Shown here: piece after piece, positions 33,010-42,799 of the stretch
Numbering within the stretch: position 1 is the first letter of the stretch
How the letters are laid out: each line of letters begins with the position of its first letter
DNA from: Ditylenchus dipsaci
Taxonomy: Eukaryota > Nematoda > Chromadorea > Rhabditida > Anguinidae
Length of the DNA stretch: 64,000 nucleotides
Direction: 5' to 3'
Assembly (NCBI GenBank): GCA_004194705.1
Contig: SADC01000879.1
Location: 5,001 to 69,000 of the forward strand
Notes under the pieces: model-generated
The model's input: the letters and a program-made list of their open reading frames with translations, nothing else
Told to the model about the DNA's origin: nothing
Databases searched by the model: none
Program-made: the position numbers and the translations under genes

Positions 33010-34133
33010 TAGGGTTGGTGGACGGGAAAATTCCCGGGAATATTCCCGGAAAATTCCGGGAAATTTCCGGGAAAGTTTGAAGCGGGAAAATTCCCGAAAA
33101 ATCGGGAAAATTCAAATTTTTTGCAAGTTACAATGTTTCTTTTTATATCAACTTTCTATTGTTGTTTTTGTTCGTGTTTAGGCTTATCATGCCTTACTTA
33201 CAGATTTTCGATGTCTTCTGGCAGAAAAACACCGTGGAGTTGGGAATACTTTACAAGCAAGAAGAGGATCTGAATTGGAAACGGTGCCGGTCGCCTACTG
33301 CAGTTCTGCTACAAGGAGGGCGCGAAGACTGGTCGCTATGTGAACAATGCCACAAAGATGGAGAATCACTTGAAGGTAATTGTTGATTGCTTTTGTGTTT
33401 ACTATTTGATTTTAGAGCTGCAATCAGTCGGAGCCGAGCAAGGAAGGAATTGACCGCCAGCTGAGGAAACCATCCGTCAAACACCAAGTCGTAGCCAGTC
33501 GCTCTTTCGAAGAAAGTCAAGTTATCGGAGCCCGCGGAAGTCTCGTCGCAAGCTGGTTCTGGATCAATCAATATTGGTTTTCGAGCATGTCTAAGGATCA
33601 GCAAGAAGATCTCGTCGTTTTGTTGACTCGGGTTTTTTCATTTATTTTGTTCATAATCACTTTTATCATTCAGGGTTTGCAACAGGCAACATCGCGCCAT
33701 TTCTTTTAGAATCCATCAATGCAACGTCTTCTGAAGTGGATGGGCAGATTGACGGACGCACACACTGGTTGGTTTTAGCAGGGTTTATTGTGAAACTGCT
33801 TTGATTTGGTGGAATTTGGCGGTGGAAACGGCCTCCCAGGTGACGTTCATCAAGCATAATCTCATGCTGGAGTACGCTCATTTATTTACGGCAACCGTAA
33901 AGAACAGAAAGTAGAAGAAGCGATGGAAGAACGAAATGAGAAATTGATGAAGAAAAACACATTTGAGGATGAATTTGATCTATTTATGCATGATTTTGAT
34001 TGAGTTGTTATGTTTTTCTGTATAAAGTTCTTTATCAAATTTTCCCGATTTTTTCCCGACTTTGGGAATTTTCCCAGGAAATTTCCGGGAACTTTCCCGT
34101 GTTTTGAATTTTCCCGGGAAACTACCAACCCTA
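33010..34133 (+). mobile_element. hAT-type element, internally deleted
   Basis: A 1124-bp element starting TAGGGTTGGTGGACGGG and ending AAACTACCAACCCTA. The right flank is GTAAAACA; the left flank is GTAAACA, one A short. The same sequence without an insertion (GGTAAAACAGTAAAAAG on the inverse strand) is preserved near 29340 in the other palindrome arm, which proves insertion with an 8-bp duplication. Subterminal TTCCCGGGAA and TTTCCGGGAA phrases repeat at both ends. Inside are remnants of the transposase start and end. Confidence 0.85.
33211..34003 (+). pseudogene. BED-finger hAT transposase remnant
   Basis: From the ATG at 33211 exon A reads MSSGRKTPWSWEYFTSKKR, a stop, then QFCYKEGAKTGRYVNNATKM and ENHLK; a 40-bp GT...AG intron (33376-33415) leads into SCNQSEPSKEGIDRQL. 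The order W-Y-F ... C ... NATKM-x-x-HL-x-x-C is that of a BED zinc finger at the start of hAT transposases. The text continues open to about 33630, then another exon-like piece from 33709. The last piece, from about 33881, reads NRKEQKVEEAMEERNEKL ... FDLFMHDFD and stops at 34003. The catalytic core and most of the dimerisation domain are missing. The first stop at codon 20 and the deletion make it inactive. Confidence 0.65.
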
Positions 34134-34261
34134 GTAAAACAGTAAAAAGTCGAAATTTCAAAAAGCTCAAATCTCAATTTTTTTTTGACCAGATTCAAAA
34201 TAATGTCTTTTTTGAACTCCTGAGGCCATTTTGAGTCGATATAGGGTGTTTAAAACACTTT

Positions 34262-34488
34262 TGAAAAAAGTTGATTTTCGCCACTCTCTAATAAACGCCC
34301 ACCTTGAGGACCTATATCTCAGTTTAAAAAAATTATTTTGCAAATCTGTTTTTTTGCGTTTTCTTAGTTACCATGAGTTTACCTGATTCCACTTTTAAAA
34401 TTTTGTTTGAGCACCCAAAAACCTCAAATTGAAATATTTTTTTCCGATTTCTTAAGGGTTGAAAAATAAACGCCCATGGGCGATACGG
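34262..34488. mobile_element. CCGTATTT-family MITE, left end eroded
   Basis: Interior CACTCTCTAATAAACGCCC, CTTGAGGACCTATATCTCAG, GATTCCACTTTTAAAATTTT and right end GGGCGATACGG followed by TA. The left terminal bases are replaced by TTTTCGCCACTC. Confidence 0.6.
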
Positions 34489-34619
34489 TAGTTTAAGTAT
34501 AAATTTCGATTTTTATCTTTGTTCCGGTGTTTATTTAAAACATCTGTAATCTGCATCTGATTCGTTGCAGAAAGTTGGTATAAAGATCATAAATATCAGA
34601 TTCTGCAGTTTTCCTGACC

Positions 34620-34706
34620 AAAAACGAGAAAAATCAGGTGTTAGTTTGCTAAACTAACAGTTAGGTTAATGTTAGGAGTTAGTGTTAATTATGAAAACAC
34701 TGCATT
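34620..34706. mobile_element. End relic of the H4-type hAT family
   Basis: GTTAGTGTTAATTATGAAAACACTG ends the block; its last bases (AATTATGAAAACACTG) equal the right end of the 45.4-kb hAT-type element. GTTAGGTTAATG repeats replace that element's TGACAC repeats. The left end was not identified. The stretch 34707-35020 has nothing else. Confidence 0.5.
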
Positions 34707-35021
34707 TTATCCAGTGCTTTGGGTTTAAGTACCAAAAATCCAGATTTTGACTGAAAATCTCAAAAACTCTAAAGATTTCGCGCCTTAAATAAAGAACAAA
34801 TCTTTAAATAAAGGACGTTTCGGAGCCCTGATATATAATTTTTTGTTAACTCAATTAGCCATATTCAGGCTTAAAACAAAGCTGAGAGTCAGCTCTACAC
34901 GACGATGATCAAAAGCAGGAAATCGGAGACAATAGTATATCCATTTAACCTACATTTAAGTACGTCACTTTTTCACCGAAATGCCGGTTTTCTTAATTTC
35001 AATGATTTTATGACGCTGCTG

Positions 35022-35160
35022 TCATATATCTCACCACGCCCCCCCCCCCCCCCCCTCAAAAATCGGACCTAATGTCATATAATATCCCCCCCCCAAATCG
35101 ACTTTTTTGGAAGTGTCTAAATCCATTTTTTACAATAATTTTGCCATAAAAGAACCAAAA
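35022..35160. repeat. Half copy of the C-tract palindromic MITE
   Basis: TATGACGCTGCTGTCATAT, a long C run, AAAAATCGGACCTAATGTC, a second C run, and the AATTTTGCCATAAAAGAACC phrase match one arm of the elements at 7.0 and 41.9 kb. No inverse arm follows. Confidence 0.6.
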
Positions 35161-36170
35161 TGAGAAAAGACTTTTTTGCTGCTAAATTACTTTTTTTGCT
35201 GCAAATGTTATTTTGCTTCACATGCCTTCTTCGAAGCATTTTTCACTAGAAATATCAATTATATACATATTTTACGGTCAATTTGTCCACAAATTTTATT
35301 ATTATCACTAAGGAACGAATAAACCATGCTATTCAACTTAAAATTGTGTGCTGAAAACAGTCTGTGAGATCAAAATCATGTTTTGACTAACTATAATCTC
35401 AATACCTGGGTTATTTATGAAAAAAACAGTACCCACTTTAAGGTAGTCAGCATTTATGCACTTCACACGCCTTCTTCGCAGCATTTTATAATAATTTGAG
35501 AAAAGTGTTTAACATCTCCTACGTAATTGTTTTAAGCAAGTTTTTAAGTTTTTATTTAATTTTTACCTCTGAAATGAATAAGTACCAGGTAGTCGATGTT
35601 AAAATTAAAGGAATCATTCAGATTGAGCTTATAAATAATTATAACATGCCTAGAACAGTGCCCCGAGTACTTTAGTGTATATGAAAAGTCGGTTTTTGTC
35701 GCGAAATTTTTAGGCTGTACAGTCAAACCTCTATATTGCATCCCGTAAGGGACCGGCCCTGCCCGGATGCAATATAGAGGGTTGATAATAAGTTATTGAT
35801 TTTTCGGCCAACCAAAACAAGAAAAGCGGATGCAACATAGAGGTGGATGCAATATAGAGGGTTGCTATTTAAAGTCTTGACTGTACTTAAGCTGTCCAGC
35901 CGGACCACACCTGGAGAATAAGGGACTACCTAGGTTTCGAAAGTGGGATTAATTGACCTGTAGACAAATTGACGTGTGGACGAATTGGCAAATGCACGAA
36001 TTGACCGTGGACGGATTGACTGTGGACGAATTGACCGCAAAATGTGTATAATAATTGACAGTGAAAAATGCTGCGAAGAAAGCATGTGAAGCAAAACAAT
36101 ATTTGCAGCAAAAAAATTGCACAAAAAAAGTCCTTTGGAAGCAAAAAGAAGTCTTTTTGCATATTTTTGT
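35160..36170. repeat. Palindromic element holding a small Tigger element
   Basis: Left arm phrases TTTTTTGCTGCAAATGTTAT, TTGCTTCACATGCCTTC and GAAGCATTTTTCAC recur inverted at 36060-36160 (GTGAAAAATGCTGCGAAGAA, GCATGTGAAGCAAAACAATA). 35940-36045 is an array of GTGGACGAATTGACC-like units. The Tigger copy at 35720-35883 lies between the arms. Confidence 0.6.
35720..35883. mobile_element. Tigger-like MITE
   Basis: A 164-bp element, CAGTCAAACCTCTATATTGC ... AAAGTCTTGACTG, with TA at both sides and GGATGCAATATAGAGGG repeats inside. Non-coding. Confidence 0.8.
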
Positions 36171-36199
36171 TTCAATAATTAAATAGTGCTTTTGTATGT

Positions 36200-36965
36200 A
36201 AAATCGCACGGTGAACAGAGATTGTTAAGACCAAAATTGTGATTTTTCCACCGAAACTCGCAAACCAGGGGTAGATACCGCCTGAACAGGTGGATATCCA
36301 CCCGGATGTCCTAAAAACCACAAAAATAAAAATTTCGAAAGCAAACCATGCTATCATATGTTGAATCATGTGGGAAATTAGGTTTGATAAGACCAAAATT
36401 GCGATTTCCCCTTCTGAAATCCCTAAACCTGCGCGAGAGTGGACCTAATTTTTCGAAATATCGCGATTTTGGCCTTATTTTGAACATTCTTGTCTCTAGC
36501 CGCTTAAATATTCAGATCGGCCAAATTTCGTTTCGCGTGTTGTAGTGCTGGTAGTAAGCTACGTTTCAATGGAAGGTTGGACAAAAATATTCATATTAAA
36601 AAACAATGATGCGCTTGTATGGACCTAATTTTGCCAAAAAATGACCATTTTCATGGTTTTTTTTTGGTTTGACTTGGTAATGAGAGTTCTTTACCTAGGA
36701 GCAGCTATGAGCCAGAATCCTAGTTCAATGATCAGGAATTTTTTATTTGAATTATCGGGAGACGGCAATGGCTCTTTGAAGGGCAAGAAGTGCCAAAACT
36801 GACCAAAGCAATAATTACAAGGTTTTTACAAGTTTATGACCAAAATTCTACAATGTCAGCTTAAAGGTTTTCGCGACCTTTTAACCTAGCAAGAGCTTTA
36901 AATCTAACATTTTCACTGTTTGTGTTTTTACAATTTGTGTAAACATAATTTCCTACACGCGACGA
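36200..36965. other. Diverged short repeats, no gene
   Basis: AAGACCAAAATTGTGATTT at about 36230 and AAGACCAAAATTGCGATTT at about 36390 are diverged copies of one repeat, each following a run like AACCATGCTATCATATG. No coding frame. Otherwise nothing seen. Confidence 0.35.
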
Positions 36966-37006
36966 TCTTTCTAGCAGTGATGTGCCGCCGAAAATTTTAA
37001 TTTCCC

Positions 37007-37105
37007 CTGCTCTGGCTCTTGGCTCCTCCCCCAAAATTTTGGCTCTTGCTCTGGCTCTTGGCTCCTCCCCCAAAATTTTGGCTCTTGCTCTGGCTCTTGG
37101 CTCGA
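37007..37105. repeat. 39-bp minisatellite, about 2.5 units
   Basis: Unit GCTCTGGCTCTTGGCTCC then TCCCCCAAAATTTTGGCTCTT, repeated in perfect register. Open frames across it (ALALGSSPKI repeats) come from the 39-bp period and are not evidence of a gene. The flanks (CAGTGATGTGCCGCCG, GAAGCAGGAGCG) may be the ends of a small MITE. Confidence 0.8.
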
Positions 37106-37439
37106 AGCAGGAGCGTAATTTGGGCGTGGAGCGTAACAAAATTCAAGAACCCATATGTCAGTTACATATAACATTTTTTTGCTATTTCTCACGGTGTTTG
37201 TTCCGTGATCAGTGCTTTTATTGACATACTCGAAGTCTTTGAAACCCATTACTAATTTTGAAATTCCAATTTAAAATAAAACAAAAACTCAGGGTGTGTG
37301 GATGAGATGAGAACGAGGGCAAGAGTTGAGTGAGTTGAAGTGATGTTCGAGCGTAAGTGTCCAAGTATCCAAGTGAACTTCTCATTTGAGCCCCCGCGTT
37401 CATGCATAATATGCCGTCTTAGTCTATGATCTGGAGAAT

Positions 37440-37560
37440 TTTCATAAAAACTTGGTAGCTTTTCGAAAAACTTGGCATTTTTTTTCCTTTTTGACTAAAA
37501 CAAAAAAACTTGGCACTTTTTCGCCAAAACTTGGCATTTTTTCGTTCTGTCTCTTTTTTC
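37440..37560. repeat. AAACTTGGCATTTTTTCG repeats
   Basis: Four imperfect units of AAAACTTGGCATTTTTTCG. The wider stretches 37106-37439 and 37561-38535 hold no other feature I can support. Confidence 0.55.
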
Positions 37561-38535
37561 GGCCTTTTCGGGTATTTTCTACCACAGGGGAACCAGGGCG
37601 GAAATTCGGTTTCAATTTGGACCAAGAAAGGCAAACTTTTTCCAAAAAAAAAAGCATAACATTTTAGTCAAAATTGTTCAAGAAAAGCATACAAAAAAGA
37701 TAAAAAATTGGAAAAAAAAAGAATAAAACTACATCAAATTCTAGGCAAAACAATTTTTGAATTAGTACAGTCAAAATACTTTCTCGGAAGAAAAAAGTCG
37801 ATACCTTGTTAGCCGGCTTTTTTAAGCTGTTTTCGAGATTTTTCTCAGATTAATCTTGGCTTCAATCATTCAGCAACCCTAGTTTTAAGTGAGTTTTAAA
37901 AGAATTTTGCTTCACAAATCGGCCTCCCTAAACACGAATATGGTGTCATAAATGCCTAAAAGAGATGTCGAAAATAAAAATTCCGCCAAATTTTTCTCCG
38001 GCGGCCTATTCGCCATGCTAAATTTTTTGAAAAATGCTCAGTTAACTGAATTGTTATAGAAAAGACATCACTTTTTCGGGTGTTATGTTTCTTCTGAACT
38101 TCAATTATAAGGTCATTTATCGATCACAATTTGCATCCTGATTAGAGCTGAAGATTCGCAACATATCCGAAATTGCAATATATGGATTTTTAAAATCATA
38201 ATCAGAGAGGAGCTAATCAGAGAGGGGGCGCTTATTCGAGAAAATACTTTATGACAAAGATTTTGTTCACGGTCCATTCAGCAGTGTCAGAATGCTTGCT
38301 TTTTCAAAGGTTAAAATACTTTTCGACCCTGAAATAGCCCCTTTTCTGCCGGAAATGTCTCTATTCCTGCCAGATAATTGAGAAAGATTTTATTCTCGAG
38401 GAATTGTTTTCATAACTTTCTAATTTTTTTCAACTATCTCGTAGCTCCGAATCTCATAGCTCATGGCTTGTAAGAAAGCTGAGATCCTGGGATACATGTT
38501 GGTCAAAAAAAATTAAAATTTATAAGAAAAATCGA

Positions 38536-38790
38536 CCTTAGTAGCGAATACCCTCCCCCAACGATTTTCACCTCATTTCACCTCTCTTTCACTTCAGTAA
38601 AAAGTACCCAAATTTATGTCCCAGACCCCGGAAAATGTGCGCAAACTCTTCATTAGTCACAACTTCCGTACGCCGGCCTACCCCAAGCCTAAAGGCTAAG
38701 CCTAAACTTGTTGTTTGCAAGGGTAGTTACAGCAATTTTATAAGGTCGGATTCTTGGGAGGGGGGGGATGTATTCGCTACTAGCGCCAAA
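38536..38790. mobile_element. MITE with GTAGCGAATA ends
   Basis: TAGTAGCGAATACCCTCCCC at the left and GGGGGGATGTATTCGCTACT at the right form inverted ends. The interior AAAAGTACCCAAATTTATG and CCCGGAAAATGTGCGCAAAC recurs at 53.65 kb, and ACTTGTTGTTTGCAAGGG recurs at 24.4 kb. Confidence 0.65.
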
Positions 38791-38896
38791 AAATCTTGAA
38801 AATAAGAGCTTCTTCAAATTTCTGGCAGAAAAAGAGCTATTTTCAGAGTCCAAAAGAATAACAATCCTTTAAAAACTCGAACTAAAGTGTGGAAAC

Positions 38897-39121
38897 TAGA
38901 GTTGTGAAAATGCTCGAGCAGATTGATTTGGAGCATATGCTCGAGAATTTGCATTTTTCGAGCATATGTCGAGCATATGCTCGACATATTCTAGCCGTTA
39001 ACTGTGGCCGTACAGTTAACTGTACAGTTTATGCGGGTTCTATTACGAAGGTCGACTGTAGGCCGAGCATATGCTCGAAATTCACCAATCTGCTCTAGCA
39101 TATGCTCCTTTTACAACCCTA
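38897..39121. mobile_element. hAT-type MITE with 8-bp TSD
   Basis: A 225-bp element TAGAGTTGTGAAAATGCTCG ... ATGCTCCTTTTACAACCCTA, flanked on both sides by GTGGAAAC (38889-38896 and 39122-39129). The interior repeats GAGCATATGCTCGA and a GTTAACTGTACAGTTAAC-like palindrome. Confidence 0.85.
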
Positions 39122-39212
39122 GTGGAAACCCATATGTAATCTTAGGACAAATAATTACTATATATAAGTTATAACCAAATAGGGAAAAGAGAGAGATATC
39201 CGCCATTTTCAG

Positions 39213-41233
39213 TGCCATACTTTCCGTCAGCCTCTCCATTTGCGCCCCAGAACCAAGTGTCCTTAGCTTCCAGACTAGTGCACCACCTCCGATGCCCCTG
39301 CAACCCCCAATTGGACTAACAGCTCCACGTCGAGACTGCATTGCAGCCTGCAGACCCAGCTGTCAACCATCTTGTGTAGACACTTGCACCAACTGTGTAG
39401 GTCTGAATGGAGGCAACAGCCATTGTCCAGCCTTTTGTGTGCAATCACCCGGCCAGTTCTATCCCCAGCCAGTATTCTCGCAAGCCCAGTTCCAGTGTGC
39501 AGATCCATGCATGCCTTCCTGCGGCTCCGATTGTGTTCGGGCCTATATGGTCAATCCAGCCACTCCTTGCTATCAGCCACAGTTATCTCCGTGTTCTGGT
39601 GAGTAGAAAGAGCATCATAAGCTGCAAGAGATTGGTCCCTGATTGGAATGGAATTTCCACCGATGCAGACTAGGAATTGAGTATTTAGGCAAATTGGCGG
39701 TCTTACGGGCTGCATGCGCATGTATCCTATAGTCTTTCAAGGGTTTGGCCCTATGAACACGTAAAATGCCGTGTTTACTAAACTATGCGATTTGTATAGT
39801 ATTCCACGTCAAACACGATGGCTGAAAAAATTTCGGAAACCGGGGGCATTCGAATGGGTAAAACAACTTCTAAAATTTGTTACGAACTTCTTCAAATCTC
39901 TTTACCTTTTAGCAAATCCTTGAATCTCACACCAAATGCGTGCTCACGTAGGTGATTTACTTGTAAAACCGCTTTTAAAATATTATGGTCACTGTCGAAT
40001 TTTAAATTACGTTCAATAGGAAAACAGTATATATAGTGAATTTTGAGTTTTTTGTTGAAAATCGAAGATCTTTTGTCTTGCGCGGAATTTAAAATCGTAC
40101 GGTAACTATAAATATAACTAGGGTTGTTATACAGTTAACTCGATTTTTTCTAAAATTTTGACCTTATTTCTTGTTTTTATGCTACTTTTTTTTCTAAAAT
40201 TTTGAGCACGTTACCGCACGTTCGAAAGCCTAGAATGTTGGCTATCCAATGGTACAAAAATTTCTTGGCTTGGTTCACGAAAATGCAAATATTTTATTAC
40301 AAACACTTTCGAATTATTTCGAATTATTTTCGAACTTTTAATTCGAAATAGTTCGAAATAATTCGAAAGTTTTTGCAATAAAATATATGCATTTTCGTGA
40401 ACCAAACCAAGAAATTTTTATGCCATTAGGTAGCCAACATTCTAAGCTTTCGAACGAGTGGTAACGCGCTCAAAATTTTAGAAAAAAAGTAGCATAAAAA
40501 CAAGAAATAAGGCCAAAATTTTAGAAAAAATCGAGTTAACTGTGTAACAACCCTAAATATAACATTTTAAAAACAGTTTTTTAAGTAAATCACCTACGCT
40601 GAGCACGAATCCAGTGTCAGGATCAAAGATTTGCTGAAAGGTGGAGAGATTTGAAGCTGTTTTACCCATTCGAAATCCTCCTATTTCCGAAATTTGGTTG
40701 CAGTGACGAATCACGGTTTTACTTTTTTACCCCGAAATTTGTTTACTTTTCAAAAAACGCTCGGCGAAATCGGAATCTTCACGACATTTACGACCAGACT
40801 GTCATAACAGAATCGATAAAATATTTTGAAAATTGGGTTAAAAAAAGTGTCGGACCCTAGGCGGGAACGGACTTTTGGGGGTGCCACTAAATCGAGGTTT
40901 GACTGTATATCACAGCAGCGCCAAATTATCATATTTGTGATCAGATTGGGCACAACACTACAAAAACGGAAGGCTACGCGCGCATACAAGTAAACGCAGA
41001 TTGACATGTATATTCAAGCATTGGTTCGAAAAAAGCAATGGGTTCTAAATTAACAAGCATCACCTAGGGCGTCAAACCCCAAGTGTAAAAAAAATCCAGG
41101 CGTGGCCAAGACTGCTTGGGGTGCTGTCAACTAGGGAATGAGTTATCACGCCCAACCGATCATAGTGGACTTAGCAAAAATTTAAATTTCAGGTTGCTCT
41201 CCTGGCTTCTACCCGTGCGGCAAAGCATGTTGA
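39213..41233 (+). CDS. Secreted cysteine-rich protein, last two exons
   Basis: After TTTTCAG at 39212 the frame reads AILSVSLSICAPEPSVLSF, which could be the end of a signal peptide, then RRDCIAACRPSCQPSCVDTC, TNCVGLNGGNSHCPAFCVQS, ADPCMPSCGSDCVRAY and CYQPQLSPCS. The exon ends at 39598 before GTGAGT. A 1594-bp intron (39599-41192), filled by a palindrome and a hAT-type MITE, ends in AAATTTCAG; the split Gly codon then gives GCSPGFYPCGKAC and TGA at 41231-41233. C-x3-C-x3-C spacing is common in nematode extracellular proteins; the disulphide-rich body suggests secretion. The first exon is outside what I can identify. Relatives lie at 25.4 kb and perhaps 26.3 and 48.6 kb. The frame stays open after the TGA (see next entry). 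Confidence 0.7.
39830..40700. repeat. Palindrome in the intron of the cysteine-rich gene
   Basis: TTTCGGAAACCGGGGGCATT, GAATGGGTAAAAC and CGTAGGTGATTTACTTG at 39835-39965 recur inverted at 40575-40695 (AAGTAAATCACCTACG, GTTTTACCCATTCGAAAT). The hAT-type MITE at 40119-40555 was inserted into it. Confidence 0.65.
40119..40555. mobile_element. hAT-type palindromic MITE with 8-bp TSD
   Basis: A 437-bp palindrome, TAGGGTTGTTATACAGTTAA ... TTAACTGTGTAACAACCCTA, flanked on both sides by AATATAAC (40111-40118 and 40556-40563). The arms include AAATTTTTTTCTAAAATTTTG-like text and GAATTATTTCGAATTATTTT near the centre. Non-coding. Confidence 0.85.
40700..40904. mobile_element. Tigger-type end
   Basis: CGGGAACGGACTTTTGGGGG then GTGCCACTAAATCGAGG and TTTGACTG followed by TA. 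The subterminal ACCAGACTGTCA motif is shared, inverted, with the 63.2-kb element. The left end was not found. Confidence 0.5.
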
Positions 41234-41260
41234 CATAGAAGAAGGAACACACCCAAAAAG

Positions 41261-41524
41261 ATGCACCACCACCATCAGTTCTACGAAGTGGGTGCCAACA
41301 ATCAACACACTCCTTCTCAAAAAATATCTCCAGATGCTGAATTGCTAAAAGAGCTGGACTTGAAGTTTGAAAACATTGATTGGGAGGACGACGATGATAA
41401 ATTAAAAAAGCAAAACAAAGGTCAGAAGAAGCACAACATGCATTCCACCCCCACTACTACTTTTTGGCTCGATGATTCCACTAATATTTTTGTGCTGGAC
41501 TCCGGAAGAAAGGTTGAAAACTGA
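41261..41524 (+). CDS. Charged open frame just downstream of the cysteine-rich frame
   Basis: An 87-residue frame begins MHHHHQFYEVGANNQHTP, continues LLKELDLKFENIDWEDDDDK and ends VLDSGRKVEN. It lies in the same frame as the upstream gene: between the TGA at 41231 and this ATG are nine codons (HRRRNTPKK) without another stop. Composition is protein-like. It could be the C-terminal part of the cysteine-rich protein, separated by a TGA that is a mutation, an assembly error or a readthrough site, or else a short downstream cistron. No domain recognised. Confidence 0.45.
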   Translation: MHHHHQFYEVGANNQHTPSQKISPDAELLKELDLKFENIDWEDDDDKLKKQNKGQKKHNMHSTPTTTFWLDDSTNIFVLDSGRKVEN

Positions 41525-41853
41525 TTTTTATTCAATATGCAAGAGATTTTTGGCATTAAAGCTGTAATCTGGTCTTACCTTTTTTCAAATTGGGGGGGGG
41601 GGGTTGGTTGTTGGCTTTATAGAAGTAATAAACCAATTTTCTCCTTCATCATTTAAATTAGTCAATCACCCTCTCCTTTGCAAACTTTTGAATTTGCGGC
41701 TGAGAAAGGCCGAATGGACTTCAAACACTTCTAACCTGATACTTTCTAATACATTTTCTTGCATAAATTTGCAAAAAGTAGCAACAGCGCTACTATGGCA
41801 AGAAGATGTGCCGCCACATCATATTGAACATATAATATTTAGAAAATTATTTG
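41525..41853. other. Probable 3' flank, no feature
   Basis: Contains a G10 run near 41593. A plus-strand frame 41604-41900 runs into the C tract of the next repeat and is not convincing. Confidence 0.3.
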
Positions 41854-42751
41854 GCGCTACTCGGTTATACCCCCCCCCCCCCAAAAATCAAGATTTTTAG
41901 GAGTGGTCAAAACACATTTTTAAGCAATAATTTTGCCATAAAGGACCAGAAAGCAATTAAAATAGGGTTCAAGGGCTGTATTGGGAGGGGAAGGGACAAA
42001 ACAGGGCCACTTCTATAGTGCCTATAAGTACCAAAGAGTATTGATTCTCTTAGCGTTGAAGTCACTTTCAAACCCAGCCACTTGTGGTGCACGTAAAAGT
42101 ATAAGGACTCGAAATGATCGGACCGATCGGCCGGGTGGATCCCGATGGTTGTCGTGTAAATTTTGGACGGCTTGTAGCCCCAGTCCTCAAGAGGGGGTAA
42201 ACCCTTTTCGGTCGCAAAATCAAAGATGTTGAACATAGTTTTGAATACTGGGGTCTACCGCATAAATAACTCTGGTATGCATGTTTTTCATGCATCCAGA
42301 GTCGTTTTCGAGTGATTTGTGTCTAAGGTATGTGGGTGTGCGCATCTCAACTCCAAGCCCCAAGCCCCTGCGACCCGAAGGGGCGCAGGGGGCTTGAGAG
42401 TTAGAGATGCGCGCACGCACTTACCTTAGACATGATTCCGAGAAGTACACTTGATCATAAAATGCATATAAAGTCTATTTTTGCCACGGCCCGAGTTGAA
42501 AAACATGGTAAAGCAGCTAAAAAAAAGTGGCCCCTGCATTATTCCCTTCCCTCGCAATACAGCCCATAATCCCTTTCAGATTGCTTTTCTGGATCTTTTA
42601 TGGCGAAATTATTGCTTAAAAATGTGTTTTGACCACTCCTAAAAATCTTGATTTTTTGGGGGGGGGGGTATAACCGAGTAGGTCCGATTTTGGGGGGGGG
42701 GTATTCCCGAGTAGCTTTTTTGGGGGGGGGGGGGGGGTTACCGAGTAGCGT
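41854..42751. mobile_element. Large palindromic MITE with C-tract ends, second copy
   Basis: Ends TTGGCGCTACTCGGTTATAC and its inverse CCGAGTAGCGTCAAA with runs of C and G next to them. Arms share TTTTGCCATAAAGGACCAG and CAGCCCATAATCCC with the 7.0-kb copy. The GC-core hairpin repeat lies inside at 42238-42438. Confidence 0.75.
42238..42438 (-). repeat. GC-core hairpin repeat, copy 6
   Basis: ACCGCATAAATAACTCTGG, GCATGCATCCAGAGTC-like text, GTCTAAGGTATGTGGGTG, GCGCATCTCAACTCC, core CAAGCCCCTGCGACCCG with GGGGCGCAGGGGGCTTG, and ACTTACCTTAGAC. Same orientation and position in its host palindrome as copy 1. Confidence 0.75.
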
Positions 42752-42799
42752 CAAATATTTTTTTTTATTGAATTAACCAATGTTTAGAAGTCAAATGAC

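Larger units (their letters stand above)
29285..34200. repeat. Giant palindrome, arms about 1.8 kb, interrupted by a hAT insertion
   Basis: Left arm about 29285-31070 and right arm about 31285-33009 plus 34134-34200, separated by a spacer of about 215 bp centred near 31.18 kb. Order in the left arm: hairpin repeat (29417-29613), a segment beginning GTGCCGAAAATGTTATATA (29766-30180), its inverse (30181-30525), then a core resembling the 8.1-10.0-kb palindrome. The right arm carries all of these in mirror order. Arms differ by scattered substitutions and one-base indels, so they are old enough to diverge slightly. No gene; all open frames here follow the repeat. Confidence 0.85.

Noticed and set aside
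37007..37140. Repeat protein with ALALGSSPKI units
   Set aside because: A 39-bp minisatellite is divisible by three, so it is open in several frames on both strands; no flanking coding sequence supports a gene.
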